Source: Puccinia triticina (taxonomy: Eukaryota; Basidiomycota; Pucciniomycetes; Pucciniales; Pucciniaceae). From it: a stretch of 64,000 nucleotides of DNA. The notes beneath the pieces were generated by a model. The model worked only from the letters and a program-made list of their open reading frames with translations. It ran no database searches and was not told where the DNA came from. The translations under genes and the position numbers were made by a program. Positions 34,534-46,498 of the stretch are shown piece after piece; the stretch's first letter is position 1; each line of letters begins with the position of its first letter. The stretch spans positions 3,906,001 through 3,970,000 of the forward strand of contig NC_070571.1 of the NCBI RefSeq assembly GCF_026914185.1, read 5' to 3'.

Positions 34534-36845
34534 CTACTGACACTTATCAGCACTTGGCCAACAAACTGGAAGATTGAAAATGCATTCAGCATTAACATCA
34601 GTGGGTAAGTTCCTGTGCCAAAAAAGAGGTGAGAAAATCAAAAACCAATTATTATCATCATTTTTCAATAAATCCTGACTCTTGTTGTTTACTTGAAATT
34701 CAAAATATGTTACTCACTTATCTACGTAAGGATCATGACCAAAACCACCATGTTTGATTTGACAATTCTCAGATTGAGTGGTCATATACTCAACTGTAAT
34801 CCCATATTTGGATACTATCATTCCTCCATTGTAAATTTGATTTCCAGATTTGTCTCCATTAGCATAAATAACATTCATCATCCTAACATGTTATATAATC
34901 CATTTGAAAAATTCAGAACCAGTGAACTTCTGACCAAATATGAAAAATATGAAAGTTTGTTGGATAACTTACTTCCCATCTTTGCACCAACTCAGCCAGC
35001 CATCTTCTGGTTTGAATGCCCCATCTGGACCTCCGTGGTTGCATTTATCCTGTTAGTATTAATTTTTCATCATAAATATCTTCATTCATGAGAAAAATTT
35101 ATTTGAGATTTCTTTTGACATACACTGTTGACAGTCACAAAAGCTTTCTGGATTTTGAAATTGTGATTAACTGATTTGATTTTTTTTTCATACTCCAAGA
35201 TTTCATAATGAATATAAATTCACTGACTTTTTCTCTTAGAATGTTGTTAATCAATCTACGTTTGACAACTTCTTCCAAAGACTTTTCAATTTCATTTGTA
35301 GTTTTGTCCAATGTGTTGGTGAAGAGTTTCCCATCAGCTAGTAATCCTCCCATGCCAGCAGGATCATTGATTCCGGTTCCAAGGGCATGTTTCACATCAT
35401 CAAATATCTGCTTTTGCATCCCTGCTTGCCATTTTGAAATGGCATCGGTAAATGTCGCCCACTGCAGAAACAAGTGATTTGTTATTAGTTGATTTCTCAT
35501 TGATTTTTTTATCAGAGCAATTCGTCCTTGATTCATCTGTTGAATGTCTAAATCTATGTTGAACCATCTTCCCGCAAAAGAAAACGGGTTCCTTACTCTA
35601 GAAAAGGCATCTGATTTCATTCCTTCATAAGCTTTTTGAGCATTCATGGTGGTCATGACGTGACCTACTGCCAAGGCACCTCCAGCTAAAGCTGCAAAAC
35701 CCATAGCTGCTCCAGGGAACCAAAATAATATCTTTTGAAAATTAGGTTGTCATGCTTCATTATCAATCCCCTCCAACTGTAGTCGCAATCCAGAAAGATA
35801 AAAAAACTCACAACCCCACAGACAGTAGCCCACATCGCAACAACCAACGATAAAATGAAAGATACTTTGAAGAGGTGCTTGGCTTTTTTATCCTCGGGCG
35901 GAAAGCTATTTATCCAATTCAAATCAGATTGGAGGCTAATACTTTGGAGAAACATTAAATGTATCAAAGCTAAAAGATGACAACTTACAGATCAATTGAG
36001 ATTTGTGATCCAACGACTAAAAGAACGAGAAGTTAAGAACAAAATCCAAAGTCATTTTTTAGGAACCAAGATCTTAGGATATAAATAAATATAGAGGATA
36101 TTTACTGTTGAGGGTACTGGCAGCAAAAGTTAATGCTTTATTGAAGGATTCCTGCATGTGATGCCATTGTTGAACTGAATATAATACATGCCAAACTGGT
36201 CCAGGAATTGGAGAACAAATCTAAGAGCAAATTATTTCAGAAAGCTGTCCTATTTTGTAGAAAGAAAATCTTATTACCTGTCCTGCATCGCAAGTTTCTC
36301 CAAGACCACACTGAAAATTTTGGACATTGTACTGCCTTGCCAAATCCTGAACAACGATTAATGTGGGTAGATTAAAAGTGACCACGTGCAGAAAAATCAA
36401 GTCAGTGAAAATCTTTGACAAAGTATGCAAGATTTACTGAGTAGCTGACCGTAATTGTGACATTCTTCCCGCTAGGATAACTAGCCAAAAACCCCGATAT
36501 GTTGCGAGCCTTCCAGACCTCCGGAGTAGGTGCTTCGGCATCGCAGATTTTCGCAGTATTTGTGGTGGTATTAGAAGTACTGTTAGTGCTTCCAGTTGTA
36601 TTGGTCGTATTTGATGTTGAAATCTTAGTAGTTTCGGGAAGCTTTTTTTCCCTCATGGGAAGTGTGCGCTGAGCCGTTTCTTTTGAAGAACCTGATTCGA
36701 CAAATTGAATTCCAGAGAAAAAAATGATAAGAATCGAAAGTCCAAGGGAAATCTCCTTGCGCCGCGATGATAAAAAACTCGGCAACATTTTCGTTGAAGT
36801 ATCCTCGTCGGATGAGGGCCTGGTGATGAAAGAATGTTTGCGCAA
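34534..36845 (-). CDS. Secreted or membrane protein, 11 exons, paralogue A
   Basis: All 11 exons fit canonical junctions and one frame of 471 residues: 36450-36845, 36278-36346, 36106-36220, 35989-36016, 35812-35905, 35597-35731, 35228-35461, 35124-35147, 34973-35049, 34718-34882, 34534-34612. Two microexons (28 and 24 nt) are needed. A signal anchor (LGLSILIIFFSG) is followed by a Thr/Asn-rich linker. Next come ICDAEAPTPEVWK, then CGLGETCDAGQ and ICSPIPGPVWHVLY, a hydrophobic helix (SFILSLVVAMWATVCG), a Gly/Ala-rich hydrophobic stretch, and a soluble C terminus with CNHGGPDGAF, NCQ and CIFNLPVC. It resembles a widespread fungal family of unknown function that I recall as DUF7872-like; that name needs checking. 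It lies head-to-head with paralogue B. A TATA-like TTTTATAAGG lies about 190 bp upstream. Confidence 0.85.
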
Positions 36846-37566
36846 GTCTATGTTCGAATAGGTTTGTCAACCAAAGAAAGAAAAATTGAAGCGAGTCTTA
36901 TGAAGTAGCAGTGGATAGGTGAAATTAACCAGAAAAAGACAAAATCAACGATGTCAGGAAGAATGTACAATCAGAGAAAGAAGCAAGGTTAGAGTGATTG
37001 AGAGGTTGAACGATGGTAAGTTTCAATGAGAGGTGTTTAGGTTCCTTATAAAAGTAAGCGAAAATGGGGTAGTGGTTGCTCAGAAAGAGTCCTCAGAATA
37101 ATTTCTATGACTCAAGGAAATATTACAAGATATCAGGTGCGCAAATGATTCTACTGTTGGCGGGAAAGCTAGTCATAAAGGGGATTCCGCTGAGGCCAGA
37201 ATCCCTGCACTCTCGAATGAAAACCAAGACGCCCCCGCGTCGAAGTGCTTCATTGCGTTGACGGCCGAGGTCTATCGCTCTCGCATCAGCACGCGGGAGA
37301 AGCCCCTCACGACCGAATAACGATACAAACAGCTCGTTGCCGTCCTCCATGCAAGAAGCTCCACAAAACCTCACTCCAGAATAGCCGGAGATCTTCCAGC
37401 TCATCCCAAATGCGTGGCTTCCGAGGGCTTCTAACTTAACACAAGCTCCGTTCGAGAGGCTTAGTTAGGCTAGGGAGGGCTTGGGGTTGGCGCAGAGCGA
37501 GTGAGTCTGCTTTGGACGCTCGGCTCGCCCAGCAGGCGCGCAAGCTGGTAGAGCGGGTCTTGACCT
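36846..37566. promoter_or_regulatory. Upstream region of paralogue A
   Basis: No gene. Holds the TATA-like element near 37037-37048 (minus strand). From about 37390 the base composition becomes GC-richer up to the LINE poly(T) at 37568. Confidence 0.5.
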
Positions 37567-37567
37567 C

Positions 37568-38750
37568 TTTTTTTTTTTTTTTTTTTTTTTAAGTGAAATT
37601 TGGCCTATGGCATTGCACACTATGAATCTGGGTAACATCTACGTGACATGGGGCGTACACACTACTTATGACAAACACAACTACAGGATTGCTGGTGTTA
37701 TGAGAGGTGGAGGTGGAGATTGATGAAAACGAGATAACAGGAGAGAAGGGGAAAGGAGAATTGAATGAGGGGGGTTGTGTCTGGAAAACCAGGGAGGTCA
37801 AATCATTGAGGGAGTTGTTCAGAGAATCGGTTGGAGTCGATGAGGAATTTTGCCAATGCCACCTCAGCTCTTCGATTGCCAAGGACCAAGTCGAGTCTAT
37901 CCGCTCTGAAACGGATTTGTAAGAGCCGCAGGTGTCTTCGCAATGCCCTCCTCTGAACTCGAGCACTCGGGCAGAAGTTCATAAGGTGGAAACTTGTTTC
38001 TCTTGCTCCACAATTGGGGCAAAGTGGATCAAATGACCTGCAAATTTTAAAGAGATGGCTTTTCAGTGCGTTATGACCAGAAGCCAACTGATTTATCAAA
38101 GAACTAATGGCAATATGTAGACCCGACGAGGCTGCGGGTTTGGGAGAGAGGACTGCTGTTGTATTCCGATGCACTTTTTTGAAATTTCCCTTGACGGCTA
38201 AATTCTGTGTGGAGGGGGACTCCAACGCATCCTTAGCAAGTTCATCCGCGAGTTCGTTACCCAAGATGTCCCTGTGACCGGGGCACCACACAAAAGTGAT
38301 TTTCAAATGCCCTGGCAGCTCTGACAATGCCAACCGTATTTGCTCGAAAAGCCATTGACCTGGTTTAGGGGCTCCCAAGTCGCCGGTTCTTATGAGTACA
38401 CCCTGGTTGTCCACAAAGATCATTAGGTGAAGGACCGATGAATCCACAATCATTTTAGCCAATCCCAGAGCCGCCAGGACACCTGCCACTTCGCTTTCGT
38501 GGTTAGACACGTGCCTGTTGCCTCCTAATGCAAATGAGCTAAATGCATTTTTGGCCGGGCAAACAGCCGCCCCCGCACCTCCCTTCTCAGGGTGGAACGA
38601 CCCGTCACTGAAAACTAGCAATCTTGTCGGGTCATACTGATACATTGAAACAAGGGACAGGTCTTCACCAATGATGATAGTCAATCGCCATCTGGTGCTT
38701 CAAGGTGTAGTTTGTATTCGCCATGATCATCTCCCCAAGCCTCGGTTTCA
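37568..38750 (-). mobile_element. 5'-truncated LINE (Tad-like) 3' end with poly(A)
   Basis: A run of 23 T (37568-37590) is the poly(A) tail read on the minus strand. Upstream of it lie an RNase H frame and a 3' untranslated part. The 5' edge (about 38690-38750) is a truncation, as usual for LINEs. No target-site duplication could be identified. It sits between the two paralogues and separates their promoters. Confidence 0.8.
37803..38684 (-). pseudogene. LINE ORF2 C terminus: RNase H1 plus zinc knuckle
   Basis: 293 codons open. RNase H1 active-site residues are visible in order: FSDGSF, HESEVAGVLAALG, IFVDNQG and GNELADELAK. Further on, CPNCGARETSFHLMNFCP is the C-terminal CCHC-like motif of LINE ORF2 proteins. 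Endonuclease and reverse transcriptase are absent, so it is a fragment that cannot move itself. An enzyme of this type would remove RNA from RNA-DNA hybrids during target-primed reverse transcription. Confidence 0.85.
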
Positions 38751-39374
38751 TTCATGGATCAAACAGTTACAACGATGTCCTTGATGCAAACTGACGTTAT
38801 AGTCGTCGTATAGTGCTTCCGTCGTCAAGATGTCATCAGTCGTATTGTTTCCATCGTAAGGGGTAAGCTTTCTCGTTCGATCCAGATCAATCAAGTTGTT
38901 GGCCGTCTCCAGAGGGCTTGTTCGATCGTTCGATGTCAACAGGTCACCGCCGAGTCCACAAAACACTCGGGCGAGGGTTGTTTTCGGCCGTTGTTGTTCA
39001 ACGGGGTAACTGTGTCATCACAATCTTCTATGATGGAATGGAATCGGTTATATAAATTCAACCGCAATCAGTGACACGCTTCAGGCGTAGCTGCCGTCCT
39101 GAAGCATCTCCCTCACGCATCAAAACTATCTATTGCTCTTTCAGAAAAAACATTCATTAAGTGTTTACCTGCTTGAGCTCTAGCATCAAGCATACCACAT
39201 TCATTTCAACTTTATTTCTTCCTCCAACTGGACATCAGTCTTTCTGCCATTCTTTATTTCTGAACACGATTCGACATATTCCCAGTAATTCATTTATCTA
39301 TTTATTTATCTTAGAAGCACCGTGGAGAAGAAACTCAAGAGTAGCCTCTCAACACTTGACAATCTCGCCCGGTC
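38751..39374 (+). promoter_or_regulatory. Upstream region of paralogue B with TATATAAA
   Basis: TATATAAA at 39049-39056, about 320 bp before the ATG at 39375. No coding sequence seen. Confidence 0.5.
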
Positions 39375-41651
39375 ATGAAAAGGGAAAAGCTGTTACGGAA
39401 TTCTCCAACATTCCACAATATGATCTCTCTTGCTTGTCTCCTTATCCTTTTTGTTGGCCGTCCATTTGTCAAATCAGGAGATTTTGACACTATTCAAGTC
39501 GCACTACCCATGAGGGGCAAACCGCTTGTTCCAGCGCCCACGACCAACACAACCAACACAACCAGCACGGAAACCACCCCCGACACGTCCATCACGACCA
39601 AAACAACTAAGACTGTGGCTTCAAACAACACCGCGAGGATCTGTGACGTAGAAGCACCCACACCGGAGGTTTGGAAAGCCCGAAATATATCTGGGTATCT
39701 AGCAAGCTATCCGAGCGGGCATAACGTAACAATTTCGGTAATTCAAGCCATGAAAAGTCTTACTTTCACGAATACCACTGACATGGGTGTGCTGCTTCAC
39801 TCTCCTCCCGTCATCTTCGTGTTTTTTTAGGAATTCGCAAGACAGAACGGCGTATCAAATTTTGCGTGTGGGATTGGCGAGACTTGTGATGCAGGACAGG
39901 TAAACAAAAATCCTTTCAAAAACAGCAAGATTGTTGCTGAAGATCAACGGGAATATAAACAATTGAAACAATAGATTTGTCAAAGAAGAATTAACATTTC
40001 GTTGACAATTACACTTGAATAGATCTGCTCTCCGATTCCTGGACCAGTTTGGCACGTTTTATACGCAGTTCAACAGTGGAATCACCTTCAGCAATCTTTT
40101 AATAAAGCAGTATCTTTTGCTGGTGCCACGATAAACAGTAATTTTCCTCCTCCAGTACAGCGTTCAATTCCGCCTTATGGATGCTAATATTCTGGTTCTT
40201 ATTCTGATTAGCCGTTGCATCACAAATTTCAATTGATCTGTAGGCAGCTTTTGATATAACCTGAATGACTAACTCCTTATATTGACTGTTCATCTGGTTT
40301 GATTTGGGAAAATAGCTTCCCGCCCGAAAAAGAAAAATCTGATCACCTGTTCAAAGTCTCTTTCATCTTGTCATTGGTCGTTGCAATTTGGGCTACTATC
40401 TCCGGGATTGTAAGCTCGCGTGTCTTCACTTGCTTGATACTGGGCGAGAAAGTGATGGTCTAACACGGGCCATTTGTCTGCAGATAATGTTCTGGATGCC
40501 TGGAGCGTCTGTGGGTTTCGCGGCGCTAGCTGGAGCTGCATTGGCAACAGCCCAAACGGCTACAACTATGGAAGCTCAACATCTGTATAATAACCTGAAG
40601 TCGGATGCTTTTTCCAGAGTAAGAAGACACTGATGTTGATTGAAAAAGATTGATCGAAATGGATATCAGATCATATAAACAGAACGAAAAGTAAACCAAG
40701 GCTAACAATAATAAATGTTTTTTGTAGTGGGCGTCATATACGGATGTGATTTCAAAATGGCAAGCAGGGATGCAAAAGAAATTGAATGAAGATATCAAAC
40801 GTGCTCTTGAAAGCGGAATCAATGACCCGGCAGGCTTTGGTGGATTGTTTGCTGATGGAAAATTGTTCACTAACACGTTGGACAAAACTACTTATGACAT
40901 CGAAAGATCTCTCGAAGAAGTGGTCAAACGTAGGATTATCAATGCCATTCTTATAGAAAAAGTGCGCGCATTTTCCTACCTGAGCAAAAGACATTTCTAC
41001 TAACCCCAGTGATAAAACCATTTCCACAATCGATCTGTCCGAGTTCAGAAAGCTTTTGTGACTGTCAACAGTGTATGTCACTCTTTATGTCAAATACAGT
41101 CACCGAAATAAGTTCCAAGATACTAACAATGAATGGTTGTTGCTTGCAGGATGGATGCAACCAAGGAGGTCCAGATGGGGCATTTAAACCAGAGGATGGA
41201 TGGTTGAGTTGGTGCAAAGACGGAAAGTGAGCTACCTCTAAAATGTACACTTATTGACAAGCAATGTCTTGAAAACTTATTAGTGTTGAACATTCCAAAT
41301 GATTTTCATCCACAAAGGATGATGAACGTTATCTATGCCGATGGAGACAAATCCGGGAATCAGATATACAACGCAGGAATGATACCGACCAAATATGGGA
41401 TCACAGTCGAGTACATGACCACCCAATCAGAGAATTGTCAGCAGAAATTTGGGGGTTACAGTCACGACCCTTACAAGGATGGGTGCGCATAGTCTCTCCA
41501 GGATATGAGTAACAAAAATGAATGTCAACTGATAAAAAGTGGTGATATTCCAACTTTTTTTTTTCTAAACAGACCCTTGCCCACCGACGTAAATGCGGAT
41601 TGTATTTTCAACCTTCCAGTGTGCTATCCCAGTTTTGATAAATGTGAGTAA
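39375..41651 (+). CDS. Secreted or membrane protein, 11 exons, paralogue B
   Basis: Same 11-exon plan as paralogue A, giving 460 residues: 39375-39737, 39831-39899, 40023-40137, 40212-40239, 40316-40409, 40484-40618, 40728-40961, 41049-41072, 41150-41226, 41318-41482, 41573-41651. Every exon after the first has the same length as in A. The hydrophobic start ISLACLLILFVGRP precedes a Thr-rich linker, then ICDVEAPTPEVWK, CGIGETCDAGQ, the helix SFILSLVVAIWATISG, DPAGFGGLFADGKLFTNTLD, CNQGGPDGAF and CIFNLPVC. An alternative start at 39420 would give a tighter signal peptide. Both copies are intact, so function is probably kept. Location is inferred as extracytoplasmic or membrane. Function unknown. 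Confidence 0.87.
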
Positions 41652-42568
41652 AATCCTTCATGATTGACAAAGATCAGCAACCTTTCAAACTGGTTTTTAA
41701 CATTTTTCCCAATTCAAACCAAAACCATAGCAATTCGCAAGAAGAGAAGAAAAAAAGGCACAGTAGTTGCTTGTAGGGAAAATGCTGCACTTCCAATATA
41801 GAACAAGGCTTAGAACCACATTCTTGGAACGGCCAGCATTTCCAAAGCAATGTCTTGACCAATCATGCCAACAAAAGATAGACATTCTCTCTCTCATCTC
41901 CGTTTCCTTTGTTATGCAGGATGGTTGATTGAATCGGACCTTAGTGATGACTTGTTTTTTCTACTTCTCACCACACGAACAATTGTTTCTCAAACTCCAG
42001 AAACCTCACAAAATCACTGGGGCTAATATGGAATAAAGAGTATCATTCTCAGAGCAACGAGCTTCTACTGCAAGCTGCGTTCAATAGAGGGAGCAGTAAT
42101 CCACTCAATTCACATCTTAAAGGTGCTGGTAGCCAATCCGAGACATCAGTGCATGGAACTGCTACGGTCTCTGGATTATTGATTTTTGTGGCTTAGACTC
42201 TCAAGGCGGATCAAGTCCTGTGCAGGTTTATGAGATTACAATGGAGAACATATGGACTACAAAAACAAAAACAAGTCAATATCTTGAGACAAGAAGATAT
42301 TGGACGATAAGGTCTCAGAATGAGATAGAGGATGTTTGGGGGTAAGAGGAGGTCAGAAAGTGAAGTTTTGCTGAATGTCTCGTTTGACATTTTGACGGTC
42401 GGTGAAGCGGAAAAAGGGCTCGACATCGATCCTTGGTGAAAATAGTTTCCTGACCATCAAAAAGTTATTTAACTCTAGGCGTTGGAGATGGGTTAATTTT
42501 GCCAATGCGAGTCTCAATCTTCCCTACAAAAAACGAACAGACATAAGAAACAAAGGTTTAGTAGGATT
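41652..42568. other. Intergenic, no gene seen
   Basis: Convergent 3' regions of paralogue B and the F-box-type gene. No repeat or frame that I can support. Confidence 0.5.
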
Positions 42569-44095
42569 TCAAAAAGCCCAGAAAACCTGGTTTTTCTTTG
42601 ATAGGCCGATGAGGGAAGATGAAGCGCATACCAGATTTCTGACGGGTACCTTGATACTGAGAGTTTCGAGGAAGGGTGCGCGTTCGCACATCCGTTCGAT
42701 CGAGCTCACAGGGGGAGGGTCGGTATGTTTGATAGTGAGATGTTTGAGCCGACTATAAGTTCGAGTAGATTCGAGAGTACTATTGTAGAGTAACTCGAGC
42801 ATCAAGCTGACGAAAGTGGTATGGATGCTGAGGGCGGTATCGAACTCGAAGGATTCGAGGAGAGGAGATTTATCGACGAAGGAGGTCATGACATTGCAGA
42901 AATCAAGCCAGTCGATGCCGATGTCGACCTCCAACGGGGGCCCATGGGCAATCAAGCTCATTGAGCGCAACGACTTCAGCGGGGCGAGCTGGCTGAACAG
43001 GAACTCTGAGACACCGATCCGGCCTAGCTTGAGCTCCTCCAGGAACGGGGTCGAAGCCAGAAGATCAATTATCGTTTGGTCCTCCAGTCGAGTATCCAGA
43101 ACCAATTTAAACGAGGTCATATTGGCCGATAGCAATTGTGGAAGCTTGTCATAGATATTCGGGTTCGTTAGTCTGTTGTACACACTGCTAACCTGCAGAC
43201 TAAACGATTTCAATCCTCTGGTCGCTTCAGGTGGTTTGACGGGTTGTGCTTCCGACGAGGAGGCGCCAGCATCCGTCGTGCTATCGGTGGGTTTGGCTGA
43301 ATAAACTTCCGACAGGATCGTGGGCAGATGGTCCATGAATTCGATCGAAGGTTGGACGAGCTCCAGATGCTCGACGGTCTTGGGCAACACGAGCTGGCGA
43401 AAGATGTCCAGCTTTTCGTCGGCCCCAAAGTCGACGGAGCGGTCGGCATAGGCTTTGATGTTGGCAACCTGAAGACCACAGACCCTCCTTATGGTCACTT
43501 TTCTGAGCTTGACGAGCCCGTGGATTTGATTGAGTGCTTTTTCGCTGAAGAACCCGTCGAACGGTGGCTTGATTTCCAGTTCCTCCAGACCTTCCAGCAA
43601 CCGTAGACACTTCTCGACTCCTCTCGGCATTGGATAGGGACTCGTATCTTCCCAGGTGGGGAGTGCGACCAACAGCTTTCGGACATATTTCCCTACATTT
43701 CTTGGGCTAGACAGCGACCTGCAAAACTAGTTCCTCAGGAGCATTCTCAGATCATAGCAGAGCCTTCTAAGCAACAGAAAAAAACGTGAATTTTCGGGGA
43801 GGCTGGTTCACTTACGAGAATGAAAGTCCTAGTCCTCCTTATGTAGACGTTTTGGAACAAGAACGCCTGGCAAACATCCAGCCAACCACGACAGACCAAG
43901 CAGCAAGCCCTGAGGAACTTCAGCTTCCATCGATGTACTCTGGGGTTGCTTTCATCAGAGCGACTAGCCATTCAATCGCCCGGTCAGTATGGATTGGTTT
44001 CAGTGTTTCAAGGAGATGATCACGAACCCCAGGCTGAGCGTGATGATCTTGAAGACGATTTCTGGCGGCAGGTCGTTCGGTGTCATGGGCGCCAT
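42569..44095 (-). CDS. F-box-type protein with leucine-rich C-terminal region
   Basis: Three exons: 44028-44095, 43816-43963, 42569-43726. Phases fit, giving about 457 residues. The N terminus reads LPPEIVFKIITLSLG, then CCLVCRGWLDVCQAFLFQNVYI, the F-box plan (LP-x-E-[IV] start and C-x2-VC-x-W core) that binds Skp1 in SCF ubiquitin ligases. The rest has irregular leucine-rich segments (LEGLEELEI, TVEHLELVQP, FLEELKLG, LKSLRSMSL, FLETLSIKV) that would form the substrate-binding face. A donor-like GTACCC near the end means the last 25 residues could belong to an intron with a further exon downstream. Location would be cytosolic or nuclear; the target is unknown. Confidence 0.75.
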
Positions 44096-44189
44096 TGTTG
44101 CAATCGGTGCTGCTCGGCCTCAGCCGCCGGCCCGCGAACCGGGCTGACAGCCAACGAAGTGCATACTCTCTCACCTAAACCCATACTCA

Positions 44190-44642
44190 TGCACATAGGC
44201 AACTTGCTAAAGTTTAAACCCATACTCCACACGGAGCGGATCAAGGAACTTTCGGCCAGAACCCTCCTTCACGACGCGAGAGCATTTAAGGCTACAGAAG
44301 CTTTCCTCCGAATCTCGGCCAGACTACCCCAGTTCCGCAGGGTGGAGGACGCCGAGGGAACTCATCAATGATCTCCACAAGACTGCAACCTCACCGAACA
44401 TCTGGATCTCTTCCCCCCCCTTTTTTCTTTCTCCCCTTTCCCTTTTCTCATCTCTCAAATAACAAACATTAAAATAATAATAATAGCAAAACACTCCACA
44501 GAAACTTAGATGTTTTTCTCCTTTCTATTTACATATATACTGTTGTAACTCCCCAACAGTTTTCATGTCAACCAGATGAATATGCATAGTGCGCAATGTT
44601 AAACCAAATCTGCACTTAAAAAAAAAAAAAAAAAAAAAAAAA
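44190..44642 (+). mobile_element. 5'-truncated LINE tail with 25-nt poly(A)
   Basis: A run of 25 A (44618-44642) ends the segment. Just inside its 5' edge a frame reads KPILHTERIKELSARTLLHD and RLPQFRRVEDAEG, the sort of basic tail that ends LINE ORF2 proteins. The sequence after the poly(A), CCCACTCAT...CATAGGCAACTTG, repeats the one before the insert, CCCATACTCAT...CATAGGCAACTTG (about 44179-44205), as an imperfect target duplication. Confidence 0.65.
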
Positions 44643-44813
44643 CCCACTCATACGCCTACATAGGCAACTTGAACACTGCATTCCTTTACCAAGTTTTCAT
44701 TAAACTTGATAACACCAGGTCCCCAGGAGTAGCAGTTTAAGACAAACCTCAATGTACAGCCTGAGAAAGTTGCAAAACATAAATCAATGCAGTAAGAATA
44801 GTGTTATGGTTCC

Positions 44814-45014
44814 AACGCTGAAACAAGTATGATACATGGAGCGTATCTGGTAAACCTTTTTCATTGAAGATACAGACCTACAAGTCCTATTTTTTGTTTT
44901 TAGCCCTAATTATGTATAGGGTGGCTGAAAACAAAAAATAGGACATGTTGGTCTCCATCTTCAATGAAAAACGTTTACCAGATACGCTCCATGTATTGTA
45001 CTTGTTTCAGCGTT
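44814..45014. mobile_element. MULE-type fold-back MITE, intact, TSD TATGGTTCC
   Basis: 201 bp, almost wholly two inverted arms of about 90 bp ending AACGCTGAAAC / GTTTCAGCGTT. A perfect 9-bp duplication TATGGTTCC lies at 44805-44813 and 45015-45023. Long TIRs plus 9 bp point to Mutator-like elements. Same family as 29621-29812. Confidence 0.9.
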
Positions 45015-45023
45015 TATGGTTCC

Positions 45024-45356
45024 AAAGTGAAAGTTGGCCAGCAAGGTGAATTCCACTGAAATCAAATTTCAATTCTTTAAAATCATCTTATTTCAATAGA
45101 CCTCAACTGGGTGACTTCCCTTCAAGATCTGAGGGCCTCCCAGATGTGATGTGGAGCCCCAAAAGCTAGATTTCCCTGCAAAAAATCGCGACTTTTGGGG
45201 CTATATCCACAACTGCAAGGGTCCCAGATGATGGAAGTGGTCCACTTCATGTAAGGGTTTCCCCCTTACTGAAACAGGGGTAAATTTAAAAGCATATATG
45301 CATATGGATTTACATAGTAGGATCTTCTATATAAGCTTGTAGTACCCAATAAATCA
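45024..45356. other. Intergenic, no gene seen
   Basis: About 330 bp between the MITE and the solo LTR. Nothing supported. Confidence 0.5.
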
Positions 45357-45361
45357 CACAC

Positions 45362-46498
45362 TGTGAGCCTGAGTCTCTATAGTGACAGCAGGACACAAGG
45401 ATATGGGGGGCAATATTTGAATTTCTTGGGATAAAGAAAATACAAATATAAGAGAGAGAGAGAAAGAGAGAAAGAGACTGAGCAAGTTCAAGATCAAGCA
45501 GATATTCAAGGTTATTCTGGTGGGAATGCACATCCACTGGCAATGCTACCTCTTTAGAAGAGTGCTGCCAAGCTGTGCTAGAGAGTGCAACAGCCTCCTC
45601 TCACCAAAGAAACGTGGAGGGCTTCTGGATTAGACAAGTTTAATCCAGCCACAATTTTTTAGCTTCCTTCTGGATAGTCAAGGTTCTTTAAAGGGAAACC
45701 TATGTGGTTTGTTTCTTGCAAAAACCACAGAAAAAGAAGGATATGATGCAGCAGAATCCTTTGGTTGATGATGTCAAGATAGGTGCAGACCTGTGATCAA
45801 AGATTGGGCAAAAGCAAGCAGAAAGAGAGAGCAATCAAGAGACACAGAGTTCTACCTCTAAGATAGTCAAGGTTCAGTGAAAGAGTGATACTTACTGTCA
45901 ATATCCTAGGCGCCTGTGACGGTAGGTATACTGGGAGTGTGGTATCCTCTTTGGTGGTGATCCTGGGCTATCTGCGGGTGTGGTTCTGGGTGTCTGAAGT
46001 CTGTAGATCCTCTACAGGCAAGGGAGATCCTGACTTTGAAAATTTTCACAGTTTGCTTACATAATTACACATGTACAAGTGGTTGGCGCACCTGGTAGCA
46101 CTGCCACGTCACAACTGCGCATGCGCGCCATAACTCTCAATGAGTCGCGGGACTCAATCATAATTCATTGAGTCGCAGGACTCAATTGCCTTGTAGCACT
46201 GCCACATCACAACCGTGCATGCGCGCCATAACTCTCATTGAGTCGCGGGACTCAATTGTAATTCATTGAGTCGCGGGACCCAATTGGAGGAACTGACTCT
46301 AAGGCTGACACAAGAACTTAGGGAAAGAGTAGAGTTACAAAGAAATGATAAGTTGTAACTAAGGTTAAAATTGAATGAGGAAACAGAATATGAAGTCTAA
46401 ACAACCTTACGTCTTATGCCTAAGGTTAAAAAGATATGAACACATTTAGGTATAAAATGGAGATAAAAAGGTCAACTGTGTTGACTCTAAGGCTGACA
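45362..46498 (+). mobile_element. Solo LTR C with internal duplication, TSD CACAC
   Basis: 1,137 bp, flanked by CACAC on both sides (45357-45361 and 46499-46503). It is about 170-200 bp longer than its relatives. The excess is a direct duplication of about 97 bp (46096-46290) containing the palindrome ATTGAGTCGCGGGACTCAAT. An internal copy of the LTR terminus CTCTAAGGCTGACA follows at about 46298-46312. Confidence 0.9.

Noticed and set aside
37455..37567. Possible tRNA half (GGTAGAGCGGGTCTTGACC) at the LINE poly(T) edge
   Set aside because: Only a D-arm-like word is present. No acceptor, anticodon or T arm can be folded, and no target duplication supports insertion into a tRNA gene.
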